From Acidimicrobiales bacterium (lineage in GTDB: Bacteria > Actinomycetota > Acidimicrobiia > Acidimicrobiales > DATDAH01), in the NCBI GenBank assembly GCA_016794585.1, contig JAEUJM010000011.1:160302-224301 (forward strand): a stretch of 64,000 nt of DNA, in the 5' to 3' direction. The stretch's first letter is position 1. Each line of letters opens with the position of its first letter. The translations under genes and the position numbers were made by a program. Below are positions 35,438 to 44,233 of the stretch, in pieces. The notes beneath the pieces were generated by a model. That model was not told where the DNA came from. It worked only from the letters and a program-made list of their open reading frames with translations, and did no database searches.

Positions 35438-36121
35438 GTGTACGTCATTGCCTTCGCTGTGCTGATGGGGGTCGCTGCGGGTGCGACGGCGTTTCCAGGC
35501 GCACGGATCCCGGCGATCGGAGGCGGTGAAGGTAGCGGCTCGACCGGCAACGGGCGGGTGCCGCAGCCTCCAGCAGCCCCTTCCCCGCCGGGTGTGTACG
35601 CGTTCGCCGAGACCAACGGCGGGAAGCCGGTGACCTTCGACCCCTGCGACACCGTGTCGGTCTGGTACCAGTTGGACGGCGAGCCGTACCCTGCATCCAG
35701 AGACGTCGCCGAAGCGGTACCTCGACTCGCGATCGCAAACGGTCGGCCGGTCGGCTTCCAGACCGGCAGATCGGCCGACGGTCCAACGATCGTTGTCAGG
35801 TGGGTGTCGGCCCCGTGGCAACTTCCCGGTGAGCCCGAGCCTGACACCGTCGGCACCGGCGAATTCATGTCGATCGGCTTGACCATCACTTCCGGCACCG
35901 TCACGCTGGCGGCGGACGCCGGACTCCCGCCCGGCTTCGGGACCCGCTCCTGGGGGGTCACCTACCTCCACGAATTCGGGCACGCCGTCGGCCTCGCGCA
36001 CGTGCAGGACACCGGCGAGGTCATGTACCCCGACGTTGTCCCCACCCGGCCGGCCCACTATGGCCCTGGCGACCTTCAGGGTCTCGCTGCACTCGGCGGC
36101 GCTTGCGAGCGCCCGCAGTAG
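35438..36121 (+). CDS. Matrixin-type secreted zinc metalloprotease
   Basis: 227 residues from GTG 35438; an in-frame extension back to 35306 overlaps the previous gene. The N-terminus (VIAFAVLMGVAAGATAF) is a signal peptide or anchor. A Gly/Pro-rich linker is followed by the protease domain with YLHEFGHAVGLAH (HExxHxxGxxH, three His zinc ligands and the Glu) and a Met-turn in GEVMYPDV. Matrixin-like proteases cleave extracytoplasmic proteins. It sits in the sigma-factor-linked envelope cluster and could process the neighbouring secreted proteins. Confidence 0.8.
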   Translation: MYVIAFAVLMGVAAGATAFPGARIPAIGGGEGSGSTGNGRVPQPPAAPSPPGVYAFAETNGGKPVTFDPCDTVSVWYQLDGEPYPASRDVAEAVPRLAIANGRPVGFQTGRSADGPTIVVRWVSAPWQLPGEPEPDTVGTGEFMSIGLTITSGTVTLAADAGLPPGFGTRSWGVTYLHEFGHAVGLAHVQDTGEVMYPDVVPTRPAHYGPGDLQGLAALGGACERPQ

Positions 36122-36129
36122 CTAGGAGT

Positions 36130-36172
36130 TGTCCCCCGAGGGGGATCGTCCAATCAGGTTTCCTTTCTTACG
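36130..36172 (+). promoter_or_regulatory. Conserved bipartite promoter, copy 2
   Basis: TGTCCCCC-ga-GGGGGATCG (36130-36148), exactly 10 bases, then TTTCC-t-TTC-t-TACG (36159-36172). It lies 53 bases before ATG 36225 and right after the protease stop. It matches copy 1 at 34495-34537 at all fixed positions, while the intervening bases differ completely, which shows selection on the two blocks and their spacing. Confidence 0.72.
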
Positions 36173-36224
36173 GTCCGAGGAGCGGCGACCGCCGCGACTC
36201 GGACTGACCAAGGAGACCATCCTG

Positions 36225-37280
36225 ATGAGTGAAGTCACCCCCATCTCGGGGGACTGGAGCAAGTGGCCCCGTAGCGAACCTCCGGAACTCGCGGAGGCAA
36301 AGCATCGTGCCACCGAGGCTGACCGCAAGCGGTTCGGCAAGATCGTCAATGCCGTCGAGGCAAAGATCCGTAAGGGGCTCGGCAAGCTCAAGGCGACCGT
36401 GGAGGAGGTCAAGGAGCACGAGCGTTCCGTCGGCGAGGCGGAGACGCGCATCAATGACGTGCGCGAGCGCACCGCCCGGCGCGTCCACCTCGGTCGCCGC
36501 GGTGAAACTGGCCGCACCGTCCCCACGTGGATGTACGCCCTCTGCGGTCTCGGCTTCTACGTGATCATGCAGATCGTCGACCGAGGCGCTCTGCTCGCGC
36601 TCGGGCTGTCGCTCGGCCTCACGATGGCGCTAGCCATCGCCGTCCCCGCCGTCGACCTGCTGTGCGCCCACACCGCTGGCGGCTACTACTGGCGGCGCCA
36701 CGAGGCGATCTCGTCCGACGTGGAGATCAGCCCCGGCGAGCACGCCATGGGCATCGCTGCCCTCGTTCTCGGGGTCGCCCACGCTGTCGTCGTCGGAGTC
36801 ATCCGAGGCCTGCGCTCGGGTCTTCTCGGGGGCCTGCTCTTCGGCATCATCGCCCTCGCCCTGTTCGCCGGCATGACGTACTTGGCCTTCCGCCACGCGG
36901 ACGACGACGCCGCCGAACTCGGTCGAGCCAGGCGGGCCCGCTGGTGGGCCATCCGCCGGAAGCACGAGCGGGAACGCAAGGCCGAGAAGCAGGCAGCCTC
37001 GGTTCGCTCCGACGGGCAGAAGCGCATCTCCATCAGCGGCGAGCGCGTCGCCCGGTGGGACGCCGCGGTGGCCTCAGGCACCTACTCCTTCGAGGAGCGC
37101 AAGCCTGGCGAGCCCTTCTACAGGGCGCCCGATCCCGCCTGGGTCGAGCAGGAGCGGGAGATCGCCGCCGGCACACTTCCACACCACCTGCTGCCCTACG
37201 ACGCCCGCTCGTGGGTCGACGGGGCGTGGACCAAGGAGACCGCTCAGATCGAGGAGCCCGACAGTCGGCGGTCAGCGTGA
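36225..37280 (+). CDS. Polytopic membrane protein with N-terminal coiled coil
   Basis: 351 residues from ATG 36225, preceded by AAGGAGA at 36210-36216. Residues 20-100 are a charged helical, coiled-coil-prone region (KIRKGLGKLKATVEEVKEHERS). Four to five transmembrane helices follow (FYVIMQIVDRGALLALGLSLG, LAIAVPAVDLLCAH, IAALVLGVAHAVVVGVI, LLFGIIALALFAGMTYLAF). A basic cytoplasmic tail (RKHERERKAEKQ) closes it. No transporter signature. It overlaps the next gene by 4 bases, so they are coupled. Confidence 0.65.
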   Translation: MSEVTPISGDWSKWPRSEPPELAEAKHRATEADRKRFGKIVNAVEAKIRKGLGKLKATVEEVKEHERSVGEAETRINDVRERTARRVHLGRRGETGRTVPTWMYALCGLGFYVIMQIVDRGALLALGLSLGLTMALAIAVPAVDLLCAHTAGGYYWRRHEAISSDVEISPGEHAMGIAALVLGVAHAVVVGVIRGLRSGLLGGLLFGIIALALFAGMTYLAFRHADDDAAELGRARRARWWAIRRKHERERKAEKQAASVRSDGQKRISISGERVARWDAAVASGTYSFEERKPGEPFYRAPDPAWVEQEREIAAGTLPHHLLPYDARSWVDGAWTKETAQIEEPDSRRSA

Positions 37281-38665
37281 GTGCCCGCAAGGTGTTCCTC
37301 GGCCTCCTCGTCGCCGTCGTCGGCGTGGCTCTGGCCACACCGACGGCGGGCGCCTCACCGACAGACCTCGACCCGGGCGTGTTGGTCAGGGTGATCAACA
37401 CGAACCCCGCCTCCTCCAACGCCGTCGTTGACGTCACTCTCGGTGACGCCACCCCGCAGAGTCTCGGCTTCGGCTCCGCGACTACCTTCGCGCGGCTGCC
37501 GGCGAACCCGGTCATCAACATCGGGCAGGAGTCGGTTCGGCTCGAGACGGCGAGCGCAGGGTGCCTGGTGACTGTCATCCTCGTCGAGCCCGACAACGAC
37601 GGTCGGCAGTGGCGGGAGTTCCCGGAGTGCTCCGCCAGCCGAGTCGCCCCAGGCGCAGCCTCTCTGCGGTTCATCAACGCCACCGCCGACAGCGGCACCG
37701 TGCAGCTCGATGACGGCACCGCTGGAGATGGCTCACCTGCGGAGCCCTACTCCTCCTCGGAGCGGCACCAGGCACTCTCGGGCCGGCTCGACCTGCGGGC
37801 ATTGTCACCTTCCGGCGAACAACTCGGGGACCGGACAGTCGAAGCCGCGCCCGACACGGCCTACACCGCGCTGTGGGCTGGCGGTGCCGAGACACCGTTG
37901 CGACTCCTGTGGGTCGAGGACGGGCGGCAGCCACACGACTCACCGCCCCCCGAAATTCCCATCGACACCGACGCGCCCGCGGCGCCGCACGGCCCGCACA
38001 CCGCCGCGATCGCCGCAGGGTTGAGTGCTCTGGCGGTGACGGCAGCACTGCTGGTTCGGCGCCGGCCGACGACGGTCCTCGCCCTCTTGCTGCTGGCGTC
38101 CGGCTGCGCACCCAAGCCTCAGGCGGAATCGACGCCGCCGACGGCACCCGCTGAACCGACAGCGACAACGGTCACGCCCTCGCCGGACGAAGGTGAGCAC
38201 GTAGGCCTTCCAGCCTTCGTGTCAGCGCCTACCGCCGACATCGATGGCGCCATTACGCCGGTGGACCGTGACGCTGGTGCCAGCCTGCCCGACGATCTTC
38301 GTGGCGATGCTGTCGCGTGGTTCGAAGGGTCAGCGCGGCCTGGCGAGTTGGGCACGGCGCTGCTGGCGGGTCACGTCGTCTGGGGAGGAAGCGACGGGGT
38401 CTTTGCCGATCTGGACCAGTTGGATCTCGGCTCACCAGTCATAGTGGACGACGAGTTGGGCGAGCGTCACCCGTTCACCGTCCAGGGCTGGGCGACAATC
38501 CCCAAAGGAGCGCTCGATCCTGGCCTGTTCAGTTTCTCACCTGAGCCCCGGCTGTTGCTGGTCACCTGTACCGGACCCATCGATCAGAGCCGTGGCCTCC
38601 GAACCAGCAATCTGCTCGTGTGGGCGGTGGCCGCCTCGACTCCGAGCGTTGTGTCCACCGTCTGA
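37277..38665 (+). CDS. Secreted beta-domain fused to a lipoprotein-type class E/F sortase
   Basis: 462 residues from GTG 37277 (GTGA overlap with the previous stop). Signal peptide, then two repeats resembling DUF4397 (VLVRVINTNPASSNAVVDV; ASLRFINATADSGTVQL). A membrane helix AAIAAGLSALAVTAALLV followed by RRRP looks like a sorting-signal tail. Directly after comes a lipobox-like LALLLLASGC and a sortase domain with His in LLAGHVVW (about 364), Cys in LLVTCTGP (about 430) and Arg in GLRTSNLL. A GTG at 38036 could start a separate lipoprotein sortase. Sortases cleave and attach surface proteins. Confidence 0.72.
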   Translation: MSARKVFLGLLVAVVGVALATPTAGASPTDLDPGVLVRVINTNPASSNAVVDVTLGDATPQSLGFGSATTFARLPANPVINIGQESVRLETASAGCLVTVILVEPDNDGRQWREFPECSASRVAPGAASLRFINATADSGTVQLDDGTAGDGSPAEPYSSSERHQALSGRLDLRALSPSGEQLGDRTVEAAPDTAYTALWAGGAETPLRLLWVEDGRQPHDSPPPEIPIDTDAPAAPHGPHTAAIAAGLSALAVTAALLVRRRPTTVLALLLLASGCAPKPQAESTPPTAPAEPTATTVTPSPDEGEHVGLPAFVSAPTADIDGAITPVDRDAGASLPDDLRGDAVAWFEGSARPGELGTALLAGHVVWGGSDGVFADLDQLDLGSPVIVDDELGERHPFTVQGWATIPKGALDPGLFSFSPEPRLLLVTCTGPIDQSRGLRTSNLLVWAVAASTPSVVSTV

Positions 38666-38686
38666 CTGAAGTCTCCCCCCGACCCG

Positions 38687-39028
38687 TCAAGCGGTCGACC
38701 GAAGTAGGTCCGTTCGGATCAACTCGGCGAGGAGCGCTGGATTAGCGGACACTAGATGCGCGTGGGCGAGGAGCTCGAGCCCCTCCTTCTTGGTTCGGTG
38801 CCGGCCATCGACACAGAATTCCGCGACGTCCCGGATGTAGGTCTTCGGTGTCCAAACGGAGTAGTGGGCGGCGGCGGCGATCTCGTCGTAGTCGTAGCCC
38901 GCTCCGGTCATCGCGGCGAACGCGAGAGCCATCCTTGCACGAGGTGGCAGCTGATAGCGGCTCAACCACTCGGGCGGGTGCTCCGTGAAGAAGTCCACCA
39001 GGCGTTGCGCCAGGTCAGCACTCAGCAT
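38687..39028 (-). CDS. Small HTH-like protein
   Basis: 113 residues from ATG 39028. DLAQRLVDFFTEHPPEWLSRYQLP leads to a helical segment MALAFAAMTGAGYDYDEIAAAAHYSVWTPKTYIRDV. That segment reads like a sigma-region-4 or winged HTH (spacing of helix, turn, recognition helix). The rest is helical. No enzyme motif. Its start overlaps the stop of the 94-residue gene by 7 bases, making a two-gene unit that runs away from the STAND gene. Confidence 0.5.
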   Translation of the reverse strand: MLSADLAQRLVDFFTEHPPEWLSRYQLPPRARMALAFAAMTGAGYDYDEIAAAAHYSVWTPKTYIRDVAEFCVDGRHRTKKEGLELLAHAHLVSANPALLAELIRTDLLRSTA

Positions 39029-39306
39029 TGCGGCACCTCGGAAGCGCGGTGGCCGACCACCTCGTTGGCGCCCGACGCCGAAGACGTTCCGGTAACGCGA
39101 AACAGGAGGACCGCCTCGTGAGAGGAGAGTTGGTCCTTCGCCTCGAGATGCGCCACGAGTTCGCGGAGCGCCTGAAGGCGTCGCAGCTGATCTCGTCGAC
39201 CGGAGACGCCGTGCACAGTCAGGGGCACGGCCGTATGGAGTGCGCCAGAGTGGGAGCACATGGGCTGGGTCGGCTCTGCCGACGTACGCTGCTGCTTGGA
39301 AGTCAT
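39022..39306 (-). CDS. Hypothetical protein
   Basis: 94 residues. No recognised domain. A central helical segment RRDQLRRLQALRELVAHLEAKDQLS, then EAVLLFRVTGTSSAS. It is divergent from the STAND gene and overlaps the HTH-like gene downstream. The short, Arg/Ser-rich start could be an over-extension. The case for a real gene rests on the overlap and strand. Confidence 0.38.
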   Translation of the reverse strand: MTSKQQRTSAEPTQPMCSHSGALHTAVPLTVHGVSGRRDQLRRLQALRELVAHLEAKDQLSSHEAVLLFRVTGTSSASGANEVVGHRASEVPQC

Positions 39307-39327
39307 GAGGTCGACGGTGGCGAGGCA

Positions 39328-39375
39328 CTCGTTTCACGCCGCGGCGTAGGGGGCGAAAGGCTTTCGTGAAACGAG
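39328..39375. promoter_or_regulatory. 11-bp inverted repeat spanning the STAND gene start
   Basis: CTCGTTTCACG at 39328-39338 and its perfect complement CGTGAAACGAG at 39365-39375 are separated by 26 bases. The right arm contains the GTG start codon at 39366 itself, and the loop contains the purine-rich GGGGGCGAAAGG ribosome site region. Either a DNA operator for the XRE domain the gene encodes (autorepression) or an mRNA stem that hides the start codon would fit. Confidence 0.68.
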
Positions 39376-42300
39376 AAATCATCGAAGGGCCGTCTCAGGA
39401 GGCGTTTCGATCGGTCGTCGCTGCCGTCCGAGACGCTCTGCACCTGTCGCAGGCGGGTCTTGCCAAGGCGATGGGAGTGAGTTCAGCGACCCTGTCGGGC
39501 GGACTATCAGGCAGCCGACCGGTGACGATCGACACCGTCGAGCGCTTGGCGGCCGCAATCGATGAGCTACGCAGCAGCACATCTAGCGACGACCGCAAGC
39601 AGCGACTCGAGGCGTTGTCCGCTTCGGCTCACAGCATCGCAGTCGCCGTGAGGGGTGGCCCGACGACGTCAGTGCCGAAACAGGCGCGGCGCCCAGTGCG
39701 CTCGTCCGCCTCATTGCAGGATCGACTCGAACACGACCGTCTCGCGTACTTCGTCGCTCGCGACGAGGAGACGGCCCACTTTGCAACGTTCCTTAACGAC
39801 GCCAGAGGCCGGCGTGCGGTGGCGGTTCTGGCACTCACCGCCGATGGCGGCTACGGAAAGACGACTCTGATCGCGCGGTTGAGGCAGGAAGCGCACGATC
39901 GTCGGTGGACCTCCGCCTACGCGCAGTTGCGCCTCGGGATGGGCCCGTTCGACATCATGTCGCAGTGGAAGTCAAGTCTTGAACCGCACCCAGGACCGCT
40001 CTACGGCGCAGCCGTCGTGGACTATGAGCAGGCAGCTGCCACGCACACGAATGCCACTGACAACGGCGACACTCTCCCGCCGGTCGGGGGCATGGTCACC
40101 GGAGCGATGGGCGACGCCGCTGAGCTGTACAACCTTGGCGCACAACTCGGTGGTGCCGCTGCGGACATCCTCACGCAGGCGCGGCGCCGGCTGACGAACG
40201 CGTTCCTCCAGGACTTGCATCCGCTCTTCGCGACACACGACGGCGTCTGCCTGATCGTCGACGACTACCACTTGGCCTCCAGAGCGACGGACGACTGGAC
40301 TCGGGCTGTTCTGCTCTCGTCTCCGAACTTCGTCGGGCCGATAGCGATCCTCATCAGCGGTCGCCAACCACTCGAGGAGGTTGCTCGCGACTGGGGCCAA
40401 TGGCACGAGTCGATCGAGCAGATTCCCCTCGGACCGTTGGACGACAGCGGAGTTGCTTCTTACGTAGATCGACGCCTACCCACGGCGTCATCCGAAGTGG
40501 TGAAAGCCGTAGCGGCGGCGTCGAGCGGGGTGCCGTGGCTTCTCGCCATCGCAGTCGATGAACTGCTCGCTCATCCCGAGGCTTCGGCGGACACCGTTGA
40601 CGAAATTCTTCGCGGGAGGCTCTTACCCCGAGTCCTGTCACACTTCGACGCCAGCGAGCCAGGGCTGGTGGCCGTGATCGAGGCGGCGGCGCTGTTCCGT
40701 CAGTTTGACGAGGATATGGTTGCCCACGTCATCGGGCGGCCGGCGCATGAGCATCTGGCGTTTCTCAGGACGCGCGTGTCGTTCCTTCGGCCCTCCCCGG
40801 ACGGGTGGACGATTGACGATCCCATCGCGGACCACGTGGCTTCCGACCTTCGCGTCCGAGCGCCTGACAGGTACAGGGAGCTGTGCGCAAAGGCGACAAG
40901 AGCCTGCGAGGAGCGGCTGCTATCCGTCGACCAAGCGACCTCGCGGGGTCAGCGGCTACGAACGCTGCGCTTGGTTCTCCTCGCGCAGGCCGACTTGCCA
41001 GCGGCGATAGCTGAACTCCGGCTGGCGACGAGCCGCGTTCGTGGCGTTCTCGTCGCCGACGACGTTTCGGATCTAGTCGATGCCGTGCGCGCGACCTCCA
41101 TAGACGCTCGAGAGCACCCTGAGCTAAAGGCGATCAGCGGGTTGGCCCACCTCTCTTCAGGCCGGTATGACGCCGGGTACTTCGAACTCGAAGACGTTCT
41201 CTCCGGGGATGATCCGCGCCTTCCAACCGAGACGAGAATCGCGGCGCTGACGGGACTCGTCGATGTCTGCCACCGGCGGGCGGCCGTCGGCGAGGCCTTG
41301 CCCTGGTGCACGGAAGGGCTCGCCCTGGCTCGCGCCGAAGGGTTGGTTGACGCCGAAGCCGTCTTCCTCGCGCGATTGGCGGAAACCTACGGTGTGCTCG
41401 GTCGGCGAGTTGCAAGCACTCAGGCGATCAAGGAGTGCGAGCGCCTGCTCGCGGAAGGGGCAGTCGCGGAAGACGTCGCCGCCGAGGCCCTGATAGTCCT
41501 CAGCTACGTCTACGCGATGCGCAACGAGTGGGCGCTCGCTCGTGCCCGCGCTGACGCTGCTGTAGCTCGCGCTCAACAGCTCCATGAAGCGGTCATTCGA
41601 GCACTCGCAGACAGTCTGGCTTCGTGGACCCACACCATGGATGGCGATGTCGCACACGGGCTCGTGCGAGCGCGCGGAGCACGACGGTTCTTTCGAGAGT
41701 TGAAAGACGAGTTCCAGGTAGCGGTGGCAACGCTGAACACAGCCGAACTGCTGCGCTGCGCAGACGACATCACTGCCGCTGAACGATGGACCAAGTTGGT
41801 CCTCACTCGGTTCGCGGATGTCGACGGCGAGGGATACCGCCTAAACATCCTCTCGCACCAAGCCGAGACTCTGCTCCTCGGGGGTAGGCCGCAGGAAGTT
41901 GTCGAGCTGCTCGACTTCCTCGCGCACGACGCACCCGACCTCTACACCGACGATCGGTACCACTACGGGCTCTGCCTCCTGCACCTGGCGACGGCACGGC
42001 GCCGCATGACGGCGGACGAAGGCCTTTTCGCAGAGGCGTGCACCGTGCTCGGCAAGTCGCAGAACGTCCGCGGGCGACTCCTGGCGCGACACTGGGAGGC
42101 GTACCTAGCTGGCGCTATCGACGACCTCCGCCATGTCGCCCTCGAAGCGCCAACGGCGGAGTCGAACGACGTCGCAGCAGTGGCCTGTCATGGAATCCTC
42201 GAGGTCCAGATCTCCGCTGGGGCGTCGCTGGAGGAGCTAGCAGACCTCACAACGGCGCTAGTCGCATCCGCTCTCAGGTTCAACGTGTTCTACGGGCGAC

Positions 42301-42533
42301 GGATGATCGCGGAAGCGGCACGCGTGTCGGAGGCGCTGTGGCCGGAACTCGCCGCCTTGGTGGCTGATCGCCGTCACGTGGACGAGACTGCTGAGCACGG
42401 CCTGTTCAGGTCGTGGGATAGTGCGCGTCGGAGTCAGTACGCGAAGATCCGCAGGCTTGAGTCCCTATCAACGCTGTTGCGCCGAGGCGCCGCTACGCCA
42501 GCACCGCCGAATCGAAGGAGGAAACACGCATGA
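39366..42533 (+). CDS. XRE-type HTH fused to a STAND NTPase with helical repeats
   Basis: 1055 residues from GTG 39366. Residues 12-65 form an XRE-like HTH (HLSQAGLAKAMGVSSATLS). An NTPase follows with Walker A ADGGYGKTTL near 162, Walker B VCLIVDDYHLAS near 296 and IAILISGRQPLEE. A winged-helix stretch and about 450 residues of TPR-like helices make up the rest (ISGLAHLSSGRYDAGYFEL, CHRRAAVGEALPWCTEGLALAR). STAND proteins are ligand-triggered switches in regulation or immunity. Its stop overlaps the cupin start by 4 bases (ATGA). Confidence 0.8.
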   Translation: MKREIIEGPSQEAFRSVVAAVRDALHLSQAGLAKAMGVSSATLSGGLSGSRPVTIDTVERLAAAIDELRSSTSSDDRKQRLEALSASAHSIAVAVRGGPTTSVPKQARRPVRSSASLQDRLEHDRLAYFVARDEETAHFATFLNDARGRRAVAVLALTADGGYGKTTLIARLRQEAHDRRWTSAYAQLRLGMGPFDIMSQWKSSLEPHPGPLYGAAVVDYEQAAATHTNATDNGDTLPPVGGMVTGAMGDAAELYNLGAQLGGAAADILTQARRRLTNAFLQDLHPLFATHDGVCLIVDDYHLASRATDDWTRAVLLSSPNFVGPIAILISGRQPLEEVARDWGQWHESIEQIPLGPLDDSGVASYVDRRLPTASSEVVKAVAAASSGVPWLLAIAVDELLAHPEASADTVDEILRGRLLPRVLSHFDASEPGLVAVIEAAALFRQFDEDMVAHVIGRPAHEHLAFLRTRVSFLRPSPDGWTIDDPIADHVASDLRVRAPDRYRELCAKATRACEERLLSVDQATSRGQRLRTLRLVLLAQADLPAAIAELRLATSRVRGVLVADDVSDLVDAVRATSIDAREHPELKAISGLAHLSSGRYDAGYFELEDVLSGDDPRLPTETRIAALTGLVDVCHRRAAVGEALPWCTEGLALARAEGLVDAEAVFLARLAETYGVLGRRVASTQAIKECERLLAEGAVAEDVAAEALIVLSYVYAMRNEWALARARADAAVARAQQLHEAVIRALADSLASWTHTMDGDVAHGLVRARGARRFFRELKDEFQVAVATLNTAELLRCADDITAAERWTKLVLTRFADVDGEGYRLNILSHQAETLLLGGRPQEVVELLDFLAHDAPDLYTDDRYHYGLCLLHLATARRRMTADEGLFAEACTVLGKSQNVRGRLLARHWEAYLAGAIDDLRHVALEAPTAESNDVAAVACHGILEVQISAGASLEELADLTTALVASALRFNVFYGRRMIAEAARVSEALWPELAALVADRRHVDETAEHGLFRSWDSARRSQYAKIRRLESLSTLLRRGAATPAPPNRRRKHA

Positions 42534-42874
42534 ACCGGTTCCATTTCACTGTCGCCGATGGCGAGCACTGGGGGTGGGCGGACATCGCCGGGGTGTCCCT
42601 CTCCACCAAGGACGACTGCGCTGCAATCAGCGGAGCCGTCATCACTGTTACCGGGCGTCATGGAGAGACAAGCAGCCCAATCAACGACCGCGTCTACTTC
42701 GTCCTGACCGGGATCGGGCGTTTCGCAGTCGCTGGAGAGGAGGTCGCGGTCTCTCCCGACGAGATGGTCATCGTCCCAAAGAACACTCTGTATGACTTCT
42801 GGTCGGACTCAGAGATGCGGCTCTTCGTTGTCGATAGCCCAGCCTTCGACGAAGAGACCGAGAGCACTTCGTGA
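42530..42874 (+). CDS. Cupin-fold protein
   Basis: 114 residues. A small single-domain cupin: ISGAVITVTGRHGETSSPINDRVYFVLTGIG, then RFAVAGEEVAVSPDEMVIVPKNTLYDFW. The usual first motif G(X)5HXH is degenerate (only one His), so a metal centre is uncertain; it may bind a small molecule or be an isomerase. Coupled at both ends by 4-base overlaps to the STAND and SDR genes, so it acts in the same process. Confidence 0.78.
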   Translation: MNRFHFTVADGEHWGWADIAGVSLSTKDDCAAISGAVITVTGRHGETSSPINDRVYFVLTGIGRFAVAGEEVAVSPDEMVIVPKNTLYDFWSDSEMRLFVVDSPAFDEETESTS

Positions 42875-43575
42875 CAGGTGTTGCCCTTGTCACCGGCGGC
42901 GAGCGGGGCCTCGGTAGACTCATCGCCGATCGACTTGCCGCGGCCGGATACGAAGTAGTCAGCTGCAGCCGACACCGTGACCCTTCGAGCGCGAGCAAGC
43001 ATATCGCGGTAGATCTGAGCGATTCTGATGCGCCGCGTCGGGTCGTCGACCGAGTCCTTGCCGAGAACGGTTGCCCATCAGTGGTTGTGAACAACGCTGG
43101 CGCCATACTTGCCTATGAGGGCCTTCCATCGGAGGATCCATCGACGGCTCTGAAGACGTTCTCGGTCAATGCGCTAGTTCCGTTGGAGTTCTGCCGGCTC
43201 CTCGCCCAGCCGATGACCGAGGCCGGCGGCGGCAACATCATCAACATAACCTCGGTGTATGGGTCGTTGGCGTGTCCAGAGATCGTGAGTTACGCCGCTT
43301 CCAAAGCAGCGCTTCTCAGCACGACTCGTTCGTTAGCGGTCTCATTGGCGGGCGGACGCATTCGAGTCAACGCGATAAGTCCGGGTAACTATGACACTGA
43401 GATGACCCAGTCGGCGGGCTCTGACTACGTTTCCGAGGTGGTCCAGAAGACACCTTGGCGCCGCCTGGGCGCGCCGATCGAGGTAGCAGATGCAGTCGAG
43501 TTCATTCTTGGCGCTGACTTCATGACCGGCCATGAGCTGGTCCTCGACGGTGGCATCTCGCTAGTCGGCGGCTGA
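42871..43575 (+). CDS. Short-chain dehydrogenase/reductase (classical)
   Basis: 234 residues from GTG 42871, overlapping the cupin stop by 4 bases. GVALVTGGERGLGRLIADRLA (TGxxxGxG), VVNNAGA, IINITSVYGS, and YAASKAALLSTTRS (YxxxK) are complete; ISPGNYDTEM and the C-terminal GHELVLDGGI fit the FabG-like group. NAD(P)-dependent alcohol or ketone chemistry. In this operon it presumably acts on the product handled by the neighbouring cupin and nucleotidyltransferase. The 3' end overlaps the convergent gene by 15 bases. Confidence 0.87.
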   Translation: MTGVALVTGGERGLGRLIADRLAAAGYEVVSCSRHRDPSSASKHIAVDLSDSDAPRRVVDRVLAENGCPSVVVNNAGAILAYEGLPSEDPSTALKTFSVNALVPLEFCRLLAQPMTEAGGGNIINITSVYGSLACPEIVSYAASKAALLSTTRSLAVSLAGGRIRVNAISPGNYDTEMTQSAGSDYVSEVVQKTPWRRLGAPIEVADAVEFILGADFMTGHELVLDGGISLVGG

Positions 43576-44229
43576 CCTGAGTTCACGCAGAGCATGGATG
43601 CGGGAATCGAGGTCCACCGGTCGCCGCTCGTAGGCAACCTCAGCCGGACCATCAACATCGCCGAGAACGTCCGAGTTGGGCTTCGATCGAGGACCGATAC
43701 GGACGGTCGTGATGCAAAGCTCGTCCAGCAGGACCGTGGTGCGGTGGAACCGGTTGAGATCGATCTCGTAGAACGCATCCTCGAACAGCGCTGACTCGAG
43801 GCCGGAGAGCGCCAGCTCCTCGCCGGTTCGAACAAGAGTGGACTTGCCCGGCACGACGACGGCGAGGTAGCGAGCGCCTACTTCGTCAGCCTGTACAGCG
43901 GGCTCATCGAACTGGTCATCGCGCAGCCGTCCCAGGGTAACGAAGCTCTTCAACGGCCATACGTGGCGGTGCACCAGCCACTCCGGCTCCTGAGTGGACC
44001 GCATTCCCGCCGGCCAGACGTGGAATGCGTACCTGTCGCCCGCCGAATCGGCGCCGAACTCCATGCGATAGAACCCGAGCGGATGCCAGATGCTCTCAGG
44101 GACCGCGCGCGTCTCGAGCAACTGCTGAGCGACCGCCGCTGCCAATTCCCGACAGCGGCCGGGGTCGTCCGTGCGGAAGGCGGAACCCAACTCCTCGACC
44201 AACTCCGCCGGGACTGACGCCCCCCTCAT
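43561..44229 (-). CDS. Cupin-like/dioxygenase-like hypothetical protein
   Basis: 222 residues from ATG 44229, chosen for the GGTGA ribosome-like site; ATG 44250 would overlap the previous stop. The centre (YAFHVWPAGM, EPEWLVHRHVWPLKSFVTLGRL) has His spacing like a cupin or cysteine-dioxygenase beta barrel, with later TTVLLDELCITTVRIGPR strands. The function is not known. It follows the nucleotidyltransferase by 4 bases and is the last gene of the minus-strand operon. Confidence 0.55.
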   Translation of the reverse strand: MRGASVPAELVEELGSAFRTDDPGRCRELAAAVAQQLLETRAVPESIWHPLGFYRMEFGADSAGDRYAFHVWPAGMRSTQEPEWLVHRHVWPLKSFVTLGRLRDDQFDEPAVQADEVGARYLAVVVPGKSTLVRTGEELALSGLESALFEDAFYEIDLNRFHRTTVLLDELCITTVRIGPRSKPNSDVLGDVDGPAEVAYERRPVDLDSRIHALRELRSAAD

Positions 44230-44233
44230 TGGT

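Noticed and set aside
38666..38686. Third copy of the bipartite promoter near TCTCCCCCCGACC
   Set aside because: Only a C-run matches; the GGGGGATCG and TTTCC-N-TTC-N-TACG blocks are absent.
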